Below, piece after piece: positions 1-7,600 of a stretch of DNA of 31,955 bases. Source of the DNA: JACCZR01 sp035296565 (GTDB lineage: Bacteria; Actinomycetota; Thermoleophilia; Solirubrobacterales; Thermoleophilaceae); assembly GCA_035296565.1 (NCBI GenBank), contig DATHAQ010000017.1:1-31955 (forward strand), given 5' to 3'. The position numbers were made by a program, and so were the translations under genes. How positions within the stretch are numbered: the first letter of the stretch is position 1; each line of letters begins with the position of its first letter. The notes beneath the pieces were generated by a model. That model had not been told where the DNA came from. It did not search any database and saw only the letters and a program-made list of their open reading frames with translations.

Positions 1-52
1 CCAGCAGGCGACGGCCAGTCAGGCTGAGAGCGGCGTTAGCGTGCAGATTCAT
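1..52 (-). CDS. IS481-family transposase, N-terminal fragment (continues past the window edge)
   Basis: Only the first 17 codons are visible: MNLHANAALSLTGRRLL. This closely resembles the start of actinobacterial IS481-family DDE transposases, which open with M-N-x-H-x-N-A-x-L-S/T-x-x-G-R before a helix-turn-helix. The ATG at 52 has a perfect AAGGAGGA Shine-Dalgarno at 59-66. That is unusual here, because many chromosomal genes of the window have weak ones, and it fits a mobile gene carrying its own expression signals. The catalytic rve domain is not in view, so integrity of the gene cannot be judged. Confidence 0.7.
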   Translation of the reverse strand, partial: MNLHANAALSLTGRRLL

Positions 53-136
53 CCGGTGTCCTCCTTGGGACTGGCGTGCTTGGCAGCTCCCAGCCTTCAA
101 GGGGGCCCGGATGAACCAACGCGCTTAGGAACTACA
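1..136 (-). mobile_element. IS481-family insertion sequence, one end only (runs off the window)
   Basis: The partial transposase at 1-52 is preceded by about 84 bp of non-coding DNA that reaches the purU stop codon. Read on the minus strand, the outermost bases start at 136 with TGTAGTTCCTAAGCGCG, a TG-start terminus as expected for an IS481-type inverted repeat. The next six bases outside (137-142, GCTAGA) fit NCTAGN, the target duplicated by IS481 itself. The far end, the matching inverted repeat and the second target copy lie outside the window, so the boundary is inferred. Confidence 0.6.
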
Positions 137-137
137 G

Positions 138-973
<836 letters not shown>

Positions 974-977
<4 letters not shown>

Positions 978-1408
978 GCGCGCGTCTGTCGCGAGCGCAG
1001 CTGCATCTGGACCAGGAAGTTGTGCAGCGCGGTGCTGCCGACGTAGCCCACCCCGAGGCCCTCTCCCGCGACCGCGAGCCTCTGCCACACCTCGCGGGCG
1101 TGTTCGCGAGGGGTGGTGACGACGAAGTAGCAGAGCGCCTCCCGCACCACTACGACCGGCAGGTCCTCCAGCGATGAGGCGCCGACGAGCTCCTCGGCGC
1201 GCGGGCCCACGATCGCGAGCGACTCGCCATCCTCGCCCTCGTCGAGCAGCCCTATCCCCACCGCCCGCATGCAGACCGCGAGCTCGCCCGCCGAGGAGCC
1301 GAAGTCGGCTGGGAGAGTGGCTCCGTGCTCGCGGTGCATCCGAGCGCCGGCGCCGCGCAGCAGGTCGTCGAGAGGGCCTGGCTGAGACGACCATGCCGAA
1401 TACGGCAT
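974..1408 (-). CDS. GcvT/SoxG-like (aminomethyltransferase-fold) small protein
   Basis: A 144-residue protein with no certain assignment. The pattern P-L-x-D-L-L ... DFGSSAGEL ... VGIGLLDE ... LAIVGPRAEEL resembles the N-terminal folate-binding half of GcvT-like proteins, and the size approaches the sarcosine oxidase gamma subunit (SoxG). The ending GYVGSTALHNFLVQMQ is distinctive. It is coupled to purU by a TTGA overlap. Established sox operons often carry purU, which supports a one-carbon or demethylation role, but no soxA, soxB or soxD is in view. I chose the ATG at 1408 because a TACCTT box ends 7 nt before it (leaderless rule of this window). An alternative ATG at 1444 has a GGAG about 10 nt upstream. 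Function is inferred only from weak fold similarity. Confidence 0.5.
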
Positions 1409-1415
1409 GCGCGCC

Positions 1416-1421
1416 AAGGTA
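1416..1421 (-). promoter_or_regulatory. -10 box for the GcvT/SoxG-like gene and purU
   Basis: TACCTT on the minus strand lies 7 nt before the ATG at 1408, which would place the transcription start at or next to the A of ATG (leaderless mRNA). No convincing -35 is seen. Confidence 0.4.
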
Positions 1422-1490
1422 TCACCGCGCCCAAGTCCCACCATGTAGCGTGCGCTCCAGGGAGAGGTTCTTCGAACGGAGGAGAGGTCC

Positions 1491-2636
1491 ATGCCCATTC
1501 CCACCGAGCTGGTCGGGTCGTTGCCGCGTCCCAGGAAGCTCCAGGACGCCTACCAGAAGCTGGACGACGGGGCGATCGATGTCTCGGAGCTGAAGCAGCT
1601 GCAGGAAGAGGCGGCCGAGGACTCGATCAAGCGCTTGGAACAGACAGGCGAGCCGCTCGTGACCGACGGTGAGCAGCGTGAGTCGAGCTTTGCCACCTAC
1701 CCCCTGACCACCACGCTCGCGGGCACCGGCCTCGCTCCGAACCTCGCCGGCGACGGGCAGTACTTCGCGATCTTCGACGACGGGCACCACCGCCAGCTGC
1801 CGCGGCTCACGGGCGGCCCGTTCAGGTACCAGACCTACGCTTCGGAGTTCGTCGAGAAGAACAAGAAGATCGCTACACACGGCGTCAAGCAGGCGGTCAT
1901 TGCGCCATCGATGCTGATGCTCCTCTACCCGCTCGACGACGAGATCGAGGGCTACTCCCGCGACCAGTTCCTCAGCGATCTCGTGGACGAGTGCGAGAAG
2001 GACATCCGCCAGTGCTTCGCCGCGGGCGCCGAGCGCGTCTCGGTGGACTTCACCGAGGGCCGGCTGGCCAACAAGAACGACTCACGCAACCCCTGGACCG
2101 GCCGAGACATGCTTCAGGACTTCATTGACCTGAACAACCGGGTGATGGAGCGCTTCGCTCCGGAGGAGCGCAAGAACATCGGCATCCACACGTGCCCGGG
2201 CGGCGACAACGACTCCGTGCACTCCAAGGAGGTGCCCTACGAGAAGCTCCTCAACCACATGTTCAAGATCAACGCGGGCTACTTCCTCATCCAGTGCGCG
2301 AGCGAGGACGACCGCGAGACGGTCTACAAGCTCTGCGGAGAGAATCGCCGCGACGACGCCGACGGCGTGTCGCAGATGTGCTTCATGGGCGTGATCAACC
2401 CCCTCACCCCGGACGTCGAGTCGCCCGATCACGTCAAGGACGAGCTCGTCAAGGCGGCCGACCACATCGGCGTGGAGCACCTGGGTGCTACCGACGACTG
2501 CGGCTTCTCGCCGTTCAGCCGCGACCTCAAGCCCCAGCATGGCGATGATCCCGACTACGCCCGGGACGTGGCCATGCAAAAGATCTCGAACCGCCTGGAG
2601 GGCACGCGCATGGCCTCCGAGGAACTCGGCGCTTAG
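1491..2636 (+). CDS. short MetE-like (cobalamin-independent methionine synthase C-terminal type) methyltransferase
   Basis: This 381-residue protein matches only the catalytic barrel of MetE (COG0620); full MetE is about 750 residues. It opens TELVGSLPRP, typical of the family. Candidate zinc ligands are H233 and C235 (GIHTCPGG) and C337 (GATDDCGFSP), with a possible acidic ligand at E272. Short core-MetE proteins lack the N-terminal domain that helps bind methyl-THF polyglutamate. Those studied take methyl groups from methylcobalamin or other carriers, so this may be a methionine synthase with a different donor, or another zinc thiol methyltransferase. The ATG has a clear GGAGGAG ribosome site at 1481-1487. 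It diverges from purU's operon and ends before a convergent lipoprotein gene. The zinc methyltransferase call is firm; the substrates are not. Confidence 0.8.
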   Translation: MPIPTELVGSLPRPRKLQDAYQKLDDGAIDVSELKQLQEEAAEDSIKRLEQTGEPLVTDGEQRESSFATYPLTTTLAGTGLAPNLAGDGQYFAIFDDGHHRQLPRLTGGPFRYQTYASEFVEKNKKIATHGVKQAVIAPSMLMLLYPLDDEIEGYSRDQFLSDLVDECEKDIRQCFAAGAERVSVDFTEGRLANKNDSRNPWTGRDMLQDFIDLNNRVMERFAPEERKNIGIHTCPGGDNDSVHSKEVPYEKLLNHMFKINAGYFLIQCASEDDRETVYKLCGENRRDDADGVSQMCFMGVINPLTPDVESPDHVKDELVKAADHIGVEHLGATDDCGFSPFSRDLKPQHGDDPDYARDVAMQKISNRLEGTRMASEELGA

Positions 2637-2650
2637 CTGTCCCCCAACGG

Positions 2651-2688
2651 CCGGCAGCGGGCGTCGTTCCTGTCGAGGACCCTGCCGG
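2651..2688. terminator. possible stem-loop terminator between convergent genes
   Basis: CCGGCAG at 2651-2657 pairs with CTGCCGG at 2682-2688, with a small inner hairpin (TCCT-GTCG-AGGA). There is no U-tract. It lies between the convergent metE-like and thioredoxin-like genes, so position is the main support. Confidence 0.3.
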
Positions 2689-2751
2689 TCGCCGAGTGGA
2701 GCGTGAGCTTCGCCGAGACCGTCCCGTCAGCCAGGGCGAGGACGAGGGCCC

Positions 2752-3750
2752 TCAGCCCCCGGTCACCTGGGTCAACGCGCGCTCGAGCTCGTCGACGCTG
2801 AAGGGGCCCTCGATCCGTGACCGGATGCGTCCGTTCTCGTCGATCACGAAAAGCCAGGGTTCGCTCTGGAGGTTCCACTTGACGACCTGGGGCCGCAACC
2901 CCTTCGAGACCTCGTTGTCGCGGTAGATCTCCTGATGGATGAACGCGGCGCCCCTGGCCCCGCGCGCCTTGACCTGCTCCGCGATGTCCACGACCGGCCC
3001 GCAGACGCGGCTCTGGCAGAGAGCCGGCGTGGCGAAGAGCAGCACCACGGGCTTCTTCCCGACCACGTCGGCGAAGTCCTCGTCATGCATGGTCGACGGC
3101 GGCACCCGGGTGTCGATGGAGCTCAGGTTGCCCGACACCGACGCCTTGGTCGGAGTGGAAACCTTGGGGGCACTCTCCCCCACCTTCGGCACCTTGCCGT
3201 TCGCCCTGACGGTCAGCGGACCGCCCGCGGGCGTGGCCATCACGAAGCGATCGTCGAGGCGCACCACGCCCAACACCTCGTAGCGGCCGGGCTTGCGAAA
3301 GCGCAGGTCGGCGACGTAGACCGACTTGGCGGCGTCCTTGTCCTTCTCCACGCCCGCGCTGCGGAACTCGGCGTCAGTGGCCAGCGACTCGTAGCGCGCC
3401 GGGAAGGGGCCGCGCGCCTTCCCCCCGCCCACGGGCGCCACGTAGACCGCGACCGTGGCCTCGGCCAGCTGTGAGCGCGCTCGGTCGAAGAGGCCGAAGC
3501 CGAAGCGGTTGGTGCCGGGCTCGAGCTCGGATACCGCCGTCGCCAGGACGGGCCCCGCCTTCGCCCCGGGCAGCATGCCGCGCAGCTCGGCCAGCGAGCG
3601 GCCGGCGGGCTTCGGGAAGTCCTTGGGGGCAGCCACGGGCGGCGGCGGATCGGATCCGGTATCGCCGGAGCTGCCGCAACCTGCGACCAAGGCAGCCGAT
3701 GCCAGCGCCCCTGCAAACGCGGCCGACCGACCGAGGTTCAGCACGGTCAC
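2752..3750 (-). CDS. thioredoxin-fold lipoprotein (SCO/TlpA-like)
   Basis: A 332-residue exported lipoprotein. A short signal peptide ends in the lipobox LVAGC with the acylated cysteine at C25, followed by a Gly/Ser/Pro-rich tether. Residues about 60-185 form an Ig-like domain of unknown role. Residues about 205-332 are a thioredoxin-like domain (KKPVVLLFATPALC ... GAAFIHQEIY ... PWLFVIDENGRI). The active site is C245-x4-C250 (CQSRVC), not the usual CxxC or the CxxxC of Sco proteins. It probably acts outside the membrane in thiol redox or metal (copper) delivery, but this is inferred. The start is GTG with a TACGCT box 7 nt upstream. It is a single gene between a convergent and a divergent neighbour. 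Confidence 0.75.
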   Translation of the reverse strand: MTVLNLGRSAAFAGALASAALVAGCGSSGDTGSDPPPPVAAPKDFPKPAGRSLAELRGMLPGAKAGPVLATAVSELEPGTNRFGFGLFDRARSQLAEATVAVYVAPVGGGKARGPFPARYESLATDAEFRSAGVEKDKDAAKSVYVADLRFRKPGRYEVLGVVRLDDRFVMATPAGGPLTVRANGKVPKVGESAPKVSTPTKASVSGNLSSIDTRVPPSTMHDEDFADVVGKKPVVLLFATPALCQSRVCGPVVDIAEQVKARGARGAAFIHQEIYRDNEVSKGLRPQVVKWNLQSEPWLFVIDENGRIRSRIEGPFSVDELERALTQVTGG

Positions 3751-3757
3751 GCGGTCG

Positions 3758-3763
3758 AGCGTA
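3758..3763 (-). promoter_or_regulatory. -10 box for the thioredoxin-like lipoprotein gene
   Basis: TACGCT on the minus strand ends 7 nt before the GTG at 3750, predicting a leaderless mRNA. No clear -35 or Shine-Dalgarno is present. Confidence 0.45.
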
Positions 3764-3800
3764 TCGAGCGAGCGGGGCGCTCGCGGAGGTGCACGGAGCC

Positions 3801-3828
3801 TTAACCCACGCTTCGCTTTGCATAGGCT
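3801..3828 (+). promoter_or_regulatory. promoter for the SDR gene (TTAACC / TAGGCT)
   Basis: TTAACC at 3801 is a 4/6 match to TTGACA. It lies 16 nt before TAGGCT at 3823-3828, and the ATG follows 8 nt later. The mRNA would have a leader of one or two bases at most, which agrees with the absence of a Shine-Dalgarno. Confidence 0.5.
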
Positions 3829-3836
3829 GCGCGCCC

Positions 3837-4559
3837 ATGGCAGAACGCGCAGCTCTCATCACCGGTGGTTCCAGCGGCATCGGCCTGGCCGTCGCCCGGA
3901 TGCTCGGCGAGGAGGGTTACGGGATAACGCTCTCTGCCCGCCGCCCCGACAAGCTCGAGGAGGCTGCCGACGGACTGCGCGGCGAGGGCCTCGACGTGAA
4001 CTCGGTGCCGGCCAACATGGCCAACGAGGACGACATCAAGGCAATCGCCGAGTCGCACCGCGAGCGCTTCGGCCGACTCGACTTCCTGATGAACAACGCC
4101 GGCGTGGGGATCGGCGGCGCCATCCACCAGGCGGAGACGAAGAAGCTCGACATGCAGCTCGACGTGAACCTCCGAGCCGTCTACCTCATGAGCCGCGAGA
4201 CGATCCCCATGCTCAAGGAGGCGGGCAAGGAGCACTCGAGGGCCGTGGTGGTGAACACCGCCTCCATCGCCGGCAAGTCCGGCCAGGGCTGGCTGGCCGC
4301 CTACTCGGCCACCAAGTTCGGGGTGGTCGGCCTCAGCCAGGCCATGCACAAGGAGCTGGCCGCCGACGGGGTCAAGGTCACCGCGCTATGCCCCGGGTTC
4401 GTCGACACGCCGATGACCGACTGGGTTCAGGAGCAGGTATCCAAGGGCGAGATGATCCAGCCCTCCGACATCGCGGAGGCCGTCCGCTACCTGCTGCACA
4501 CCTCGCCGGCGTGCATCGTGCCCGAGATCCAGTTCGTGCGGCCCGGCGACCAGATGTAG
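3837..4559 (+). CDS. short-chain dehydrogenase/reductase (SDR)
   Basis: A 240-residue classical SDR: a cytosolic NAD(P)-dependent oxidoreductase of unknown substrate. The cofactor motif TGGSSGIG is at residues 9-16, NNAG at 86-89, and the catalytic S143, Y156 and K160 (VNTASIAG, YSATK) are all present. The R-R after beta-2 (SARRPDKL) favours NADP. PGFVDTPM follows the active site as usual. I chose the ATG at 3837 because it immediately precedes AALITGGSSG, the normal start of the fold, and because of the promoter spacing; the reading frame is open further upstream without family similarity. It stands alone, divergent from the thioredoxin lipoprotein and convergent with the next gene. The family is certain; the substrate is not deducible. 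Confidence 0.92.
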   Translation: MAERAALITGGSSGIGLAVARMLGEEGYGITLSARRPDKLEEAADGLRGEGLDVNSVPANMANEDDIKAIAESHRERFGRLDFLMNNAGVGIGGAIHQAETKKLDMQLDVNLRAVYLMSRETIPMLKEAGKEHSRAVVVNTASIAGKSGQGWLAAYSATKFGVVGLSQAMHKELAADGVKVTALCPGFVDTPMTDWVQEQVSKGEMIQPSDIAEAVRYLLHTSPACIVPEIQFVRPGDQM

Positions 4560-4564
4560 TGCCC

Positions 4565-4581
4565 GGCGGGGATTCCCTGCC
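4565..4581. terminator. possible short hairpin between convergent genes
   Basis: GGCGGGG-ATT-CCCTGCC forms a 7-bp stem (one G-U pair) in the 29-bp gap between the convergent SDR gene and the 191-residue unknown gene. No U-tract follows. Confidence 0.3.
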
Positions 4582-4588
4582 CGCGGCC

Positions 4589-5164
4589 CTAGACGAGCTC
4601 GCGCTCGCGCTCGCCGGCCTCGGCGACTTCAGCGGCCTCGGCGGCCTGGAGCTCGGCCACCGCGCGCTCGTACTCGTCCAGGCGGCGGAAGGGCCGTAGC
4701 CAGGACCAGCCGCCCTCGCGCTTGAGCTCCTTGGAGCGGTCGCGCTCCCCGGTGTCTCGTCTGGGCTTGGCCTCGGCCTCCGGTTCGGGGCGCTCCTGGA
4801 AGCCGCGCGACATCCGGTACTCGGCAATCGCCCGGCCCAGCTCGGTCTGGTTGGCGCCGGCCTCGATGGCGATGCTGGCCTCAAGCATCGTGCGCAGGGT
4901 GCGCAACTCACGGTCGCTGGCCGGGCGCGGGCCGTTGCCGGCGCCCGTGTAGCGGTCCCACCCGCGGGCGAAGCTGGCCAGCGCCGTGCGCCCCCCGTGG
5001 CGATGGGCGGCGAGCATCGGGCACACTCCGCCCTGGCGGTCGGTGTATGCGCCCACGATGATGCGGTTGTGGTCCATGCCGTCAAGCATGGCCCGCCGGG
5101 TCTCCAGGGGCAGGCAGTCGATGGCGGTGCGCAGTTGTCGGGCGGGGCGGCGACGCGTTCTCAT
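4589..5164 (-). CDS. conserved protein of unknown function
   Basis: A 191-residue protein I cannot assign to a named family. The N-terminal part (about residues 7-65) looks globular and conserved: a helix LRTAIDCLPLETRRAML, then MDHNRIIVGAYTDRQGG, then CPMLAAHRHGGRT. Its single Cys and His cluster (C-P-M-L-A-A-H-R-H) could bind metal. A helical middle section follows, and the C-terminal third is highly charged with an Ala/Glu-rich likely coiled coil ending ERERELV. No signal peptide or membrane segment is seen. The ATG at 5164 has GAGG 6 nt upstream and a TACGAT box 23 nt upstream, which excludes the 31-codon in-frame extension. It diverges from the LLM oxidoreductase gene. I recall similar proteins in Solirubrobacterales genomes but cannot verify that here. 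Confidence 0.7.
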   Translation of the reverse strand: MRTRRRPARQLRTAIDCLPLETRRAMLDGMDHNRIIVGAYTDRQGGVCPMLAAHRHGGRTALASFARGWDRYTGAGNGPRPASDRELRTLRTMLEASIAIEAGANQTELGRAIAEYRMSRGFQERPEPEAEAKPRRDTGERDRSKELKREGGWSWLRPFRRLDEYERAVAELQAAEAAEVAEAGERERELV

Positions 5165-5187
5165 AGGATCCTCGGCGCTCGGCCGGG

Positions 5188-5193
5188 ATCGTA
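5188..5193 (-). promoter_or_regulatory. -10 box for the 191-residue unknown gene
   Basis: TACGAT on the minus strand lies 23 nt before the ATG at 5164. It would give a leader of about 15 nt that carries the GAGG ribosome site, so this gene is not leaderless. Confidence 0.35.
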
Positions 5194-5256
5194 AGAGGCT
5201 AAATGCGCCCGTCGGAGACTTCAAGGAGTCCCCTGCGCCACGAAAGGAGAATTGCA

Positions 5257-6288
5257 TTGCGACTGGGCCTGCACGTCGGCTACTGGGGCCTGGGTCTCAC
5301 TTCCGAGCAGCAGCTCGCGCTCGTGAAGGAGGCCGAGGGCGTTGGCTTCGACTCGGTGTGGGCAGCAGAGGCCTACGGGTCGGACACCGCCACCGTGCTC
5401 GCCTGGATCGCGGGACAGACGGAGCGCATCCGCCTCGGCTCGGCGATCTTCCAGATGCCCGGTCGCACGCCCGCCATGACCGCGATGACAGCGGCGACGC
5501 TCGATCAGCTCTCGGGCGGCCGCATGATCCTGGGCATCGGCTCGTCGGGTCCGCAGGTGGCCGAGGGCTGGCACGGGCAGCCGTTCGCCCGACAGCTCAA
5601 GCGCACTCGTGAATACGTGGAGATCCTGCGCATGGCGCTCGCTCGGGAGAAGGTCGAGTACCAGGGCGACACCTACCTCCTCCCCATCCCCGACGGGCCG
5701 GGCAAGGCGCTCCATCTGATGATCAGCACGGTTCAAGAGCGAATGCCCATCTACATCGCCGCCATCGGGCCGAAGAACACGACGCTCACGGGCGAGATCG
5801 CCGACGGCTGGATCCCCACCTTCTTCTCTCCCGAGCACGTGGGCGACGCCAGGAAGCTGCTGCAGGAAGGCGCCGACAAGGCGGGCAACTCGCTGGACGG
5901 ATTCGACATCGCGCCGATGGTCAGCGTGGCCATCGACGACGACTTGAACCGCGCCCGTGACGTGATGCGTCCCATACTCGCCCTCTACATCGGCGGAATG
6001 GGCTCCAGAGATAAGAACTTTTACAACGCCCTTGTCCGGCGGTATGGGTTCGAGGAGGCCGCGGATGAGGTACAGAACCTCTACCTGGAGGGCAAGAAGG
6101 ACGAGGCCGCGGCCGCCCTGCCGCCAGAGCTGATCGACATGACGTCGATCTGCGGCCCCCGCGACCGCGTCAAGGACCGCATCGAGATCTACCGCGACGC
6201 GGGCGTCGGGACGCTGATGATCTCCCCCATGGCCTTCGAGGCCGAGGAGCGCATCCGCATCGTCCGCGAGCTTGCGGAGCTGGTCTGA
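5257..6288 (+). CDS. LLM-class flavin/F420-dependent oxidoreductase
   Basis: A 343-residue luciferase-like monooxygenase-fold enzyme, probably using F420 or FMN on an unidentified small molecule. The TIM barrel opens RLGLHVGYWG. It continues through VGFDSVWAAEAYGSD, RIRLGSAIFQMPGRTPAMTA and the family signature LDQLSGGRMILGIGSSGPQ, then PIYIAAIGPKN and GEIADGWIP. I chose the TTG at 5257 because AAAGGAGA sits at 5243-5250 with 6-nt spacing and the family begins directly with the first beta strand; an ATG further upstream at 5203 would add a non-family tail. The stop codon overlaps the following glycosyltransferase by CTGA, so the two may act on the same metabolite. F420 use is inferred from the family in actinobacteria. 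Confidence 0.88.
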   Translation: MRLGLHVGYWGLGLTSEQQLALVKEAEGVGFDSVWAAEAYGSDTATVLAWIAGQTERIRLGSAIFQMPGRTPAMTAMTAATLDQLSGGRMILGIGSSGPQVAEGWHGQPFARQLKRTREYVEILRMALAREKVEYQGDTYLLPIPDGPGKALHLMISTVQERMPIYIAAIGPKNTTLTGEIADGWIPTFFSPEHVGDARKLLQEGADKAGNSLDGFDIAPMVSVAIDDDLNRARDVMRPILALYIGGMGSRDKNFYNALVRRYGFEEAADEVQNLYLEGKKDEAAAALPPELIDMTSICGPRDRVKDRIEIYRDAGVGTLMISPMAFEAEERIRIVRELAELV

Positions 6289-7493
6289 ACGGGGCCCGGG
6301 AACGGCGCCGCTTCCTCCTCGCCGCCTTCGGCGACCCCGGCCACGTCTTCCCGGCCATCGCGCTGGGGGGCGAGCTGGCGCGCCGTGGCCACGCGGTCTG
6401 CCTGCAGAGCTGGGAGCGCTGGCAGGAGCCCGCCGAGGCCGAGGGCATGCGCTTCGAGCCGACGCCGGAGTACAAGGTCTTCCCGCAGCTCGGCGAGCGG
6501 CCGCTCAAGCCCTACCAGGCGGCGGTCGCGGGCGCGATCGCCACACAGCCGCTCATCGATGAGCTGGACCCCGACGCCGTGGTGGTGGACATCCTCACCG
6601 TCGCCGCGTCGCTGGCCGCCCAGCGGGCGGGCCGGCGCTGGGTGACGCTCGTTCCTCACGTGCTCCCCGTGCACGAGCGGGGGCGTCCGCCCTACTCGAC
6701 CGGCGCGCGGCTGCCGCGCACGCCGATCGGCGCGCGGCTGTGGGAGCTCGCCACCCCGCTGCTGCGCCGCGGCGAGGAGCGGGGCCGCCGCGAGCTGAAC
6801 GGCGCGCGCGAGCGCGCCGGCCTGGAGCCGCTCGCCTACACCCACGGCGGCATCTCGCACCAGCTGACCCTGATCGCCACCTTCCCCCAGCTCGAGTACC
6901 CGCGCAGCGGCTGGGAGCCCTACATGCGCGTCACCGGGCCGCTGCTCTGGGAGCGGCCCTACGAAGAGGTCGAGCTGCCGCCGGGCGACGGACCGCTGGT
7001 GCTGGTCGCGCCGTCCACCTCTCAGGACCCCGCCGGGCGGGTGCTGCGCGCCGCGCTGGAGGGCTTGGCCGACGAGCCGGTCCGCGTCATCGCCACCACC
7101 AACCACCGTGGCGGCGGCGAGCGGCCCGCCGTACCGCCCAACGCCCGCCTGGTCGACTGGCTCTCCTACGCGCGCACGATGCCCCGCTGCGACCTCGTGG
7201 TCTGCCACGCCGGCCACGGGACGGTGTGCCGGGCTCTGGCCAGCGGCGTGCCGCTGGTGGCCTGCCCCGCCGAGGGGGACATGGCCGAGAACGCCGCCCG
7301 CGTGGCCTGGGCGGGCGCGGGCGTCTCGCTGCCCCGCCGCCTGGCGACGGCGCGAGGCATCCGACTGGCGACCCGCAGGGTGCTGGCCGACCCGTCGTAC
7401 GCCGAGCGGGCGCGCGACCTGGCCGAGTGGGCCGAGCGCTTCGACGGCCGGTCGCTGGCGGCGGACCAGCTGGAGCGCTTCGTGGCCGCCTGA
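6285..7493 (+). CDS. GT-B glycosyltransferase (UGT / macrolide glycosyltransferase type)
   Basis: A 402-residue GT1-like glycosyltransferase that would move a sugar from an NDP-sugar to a lipid or natural product in the cytosol. The N-terminal Rossmann strand RRFLLAAFGDPGHVFP (residues 8-23) lies upstream of the first ATG (6447, residue 55). No ATG, GTG or TTG exists in that stretch, so the start is most likely CTG at 6285, in a CTGA overlap with the LLM gene and with GGAG 5 nt before it. The C-terminal donor-binding signature CHAGHGTVCRALASGVPLV starts near residue 307 and is followed by E-G-D-M-A-E-N. An ATG start at 6447 would delete half of the acceptor domain. No glycan or polyketide genes are nearby, so the acceptor is unknown. 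Confidence 0.85.
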   Translation: MNGARERRRFLLAAFGDPGHVFPAIALGGELARRGHAVCLQSWERWQEPAEAEGMRFEPTPEYKVFPQLGERPLKPYQAAVAGAIATQPLIDELDPDAVVVDILTVAASLAAQRAGRRWVTLVPHVLPVHERGRPPYSTGARLPRTPIGARLWELATPLLRRGEERGRRELNGARERAGLEPLAYTHGGISHQLTLIATFPQLEYPRSGWEPYMRVTGPLLWERPYEEVELPPGDGPLVLVAPSTSQDPAGRVLRAALEGLADEPVRVIATTNHRGGGERPAVPPNARLVDWLSYARTMPRCDLVVCHAGHGTVCRALASGVPLVACPAEGDMAENAARVAWAGAGVSLPRRLATARGIRLATRRVLADPSYAERARDLAEWAERFDGRSLAADQLERFVAA

Positions 7494-7497
7494 GGAG

Positions 7498-7570
7498 CTC
7501 CGGGGGTGGGGCTCGAACCCACAACCTATCGGTTAACAGCCGATCGCTCTGCCGATTGAGCTACCCCGGA
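7498..7570 (-). tRNA. tRNA-Asn (anticodon GTT)
   Basis: On the minus strand a full cloverleaf reads from 7570. The acceptor stem TCCGGGG pairs with CCCCGGA. The D arm is GCTC/GAGC, the anticodon arm is ATCGG-CTGTTAA-CCGAT, and the T arm is GTGGG-TTCGAGC-CCCAC. The anticodon GTT specifies Asn, and the discriminator base G73 is the one expected for tRNA-Asn. CCA is not encoded. It lies 30 bp downstream of rpoD on the same strand. Confidence 0.97.
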
Positions 7571-7582
7571 CCGCGGGATGCA

Positions 7583-7588
7583 AAGGTA
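7583..7588 (-). promoter_or_regulatory. possible -10 box for tRNA-Asn
   Basis: TACCTT on the minus strand lies 12 nt before the mature tRNA 5' end. A weak -35 (ACGAGA at 7606-7611) is 17 nt further up, overlapping the last codons of rpoD. The tRNA may instead be read through from rpoD. Confidence 0.35.
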
Positions 7589-7600
7589 GCGCCGACGGCC

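Noticed and set aside
1409..1444. ATG 1444 as start of the GcvT/SoxG-like gene
   Set aside because: It has a GGAG upstream, but the extra residues look unstructured and the TACCTT box would fall inside the coding sequence. ATG 1408 fits the leaderless pattern. The choice is not certain.
1471..1490. GTTC-TTC-GAAC palindrome before the metE-like gene as a riboswitch or operator
   Set aside because: The 82-bp region is too short for a SAM or cobalamin riboswitch, and the arms are only four bases. Nothing specific can be claimed.
2633..2878. 81-codon minus-strand frame overlapping the lipoprotein 3' end
   Set aside because: It overlaps the lipoprotein 3' end in another frame, with no ribosome site and no recognisable motif.
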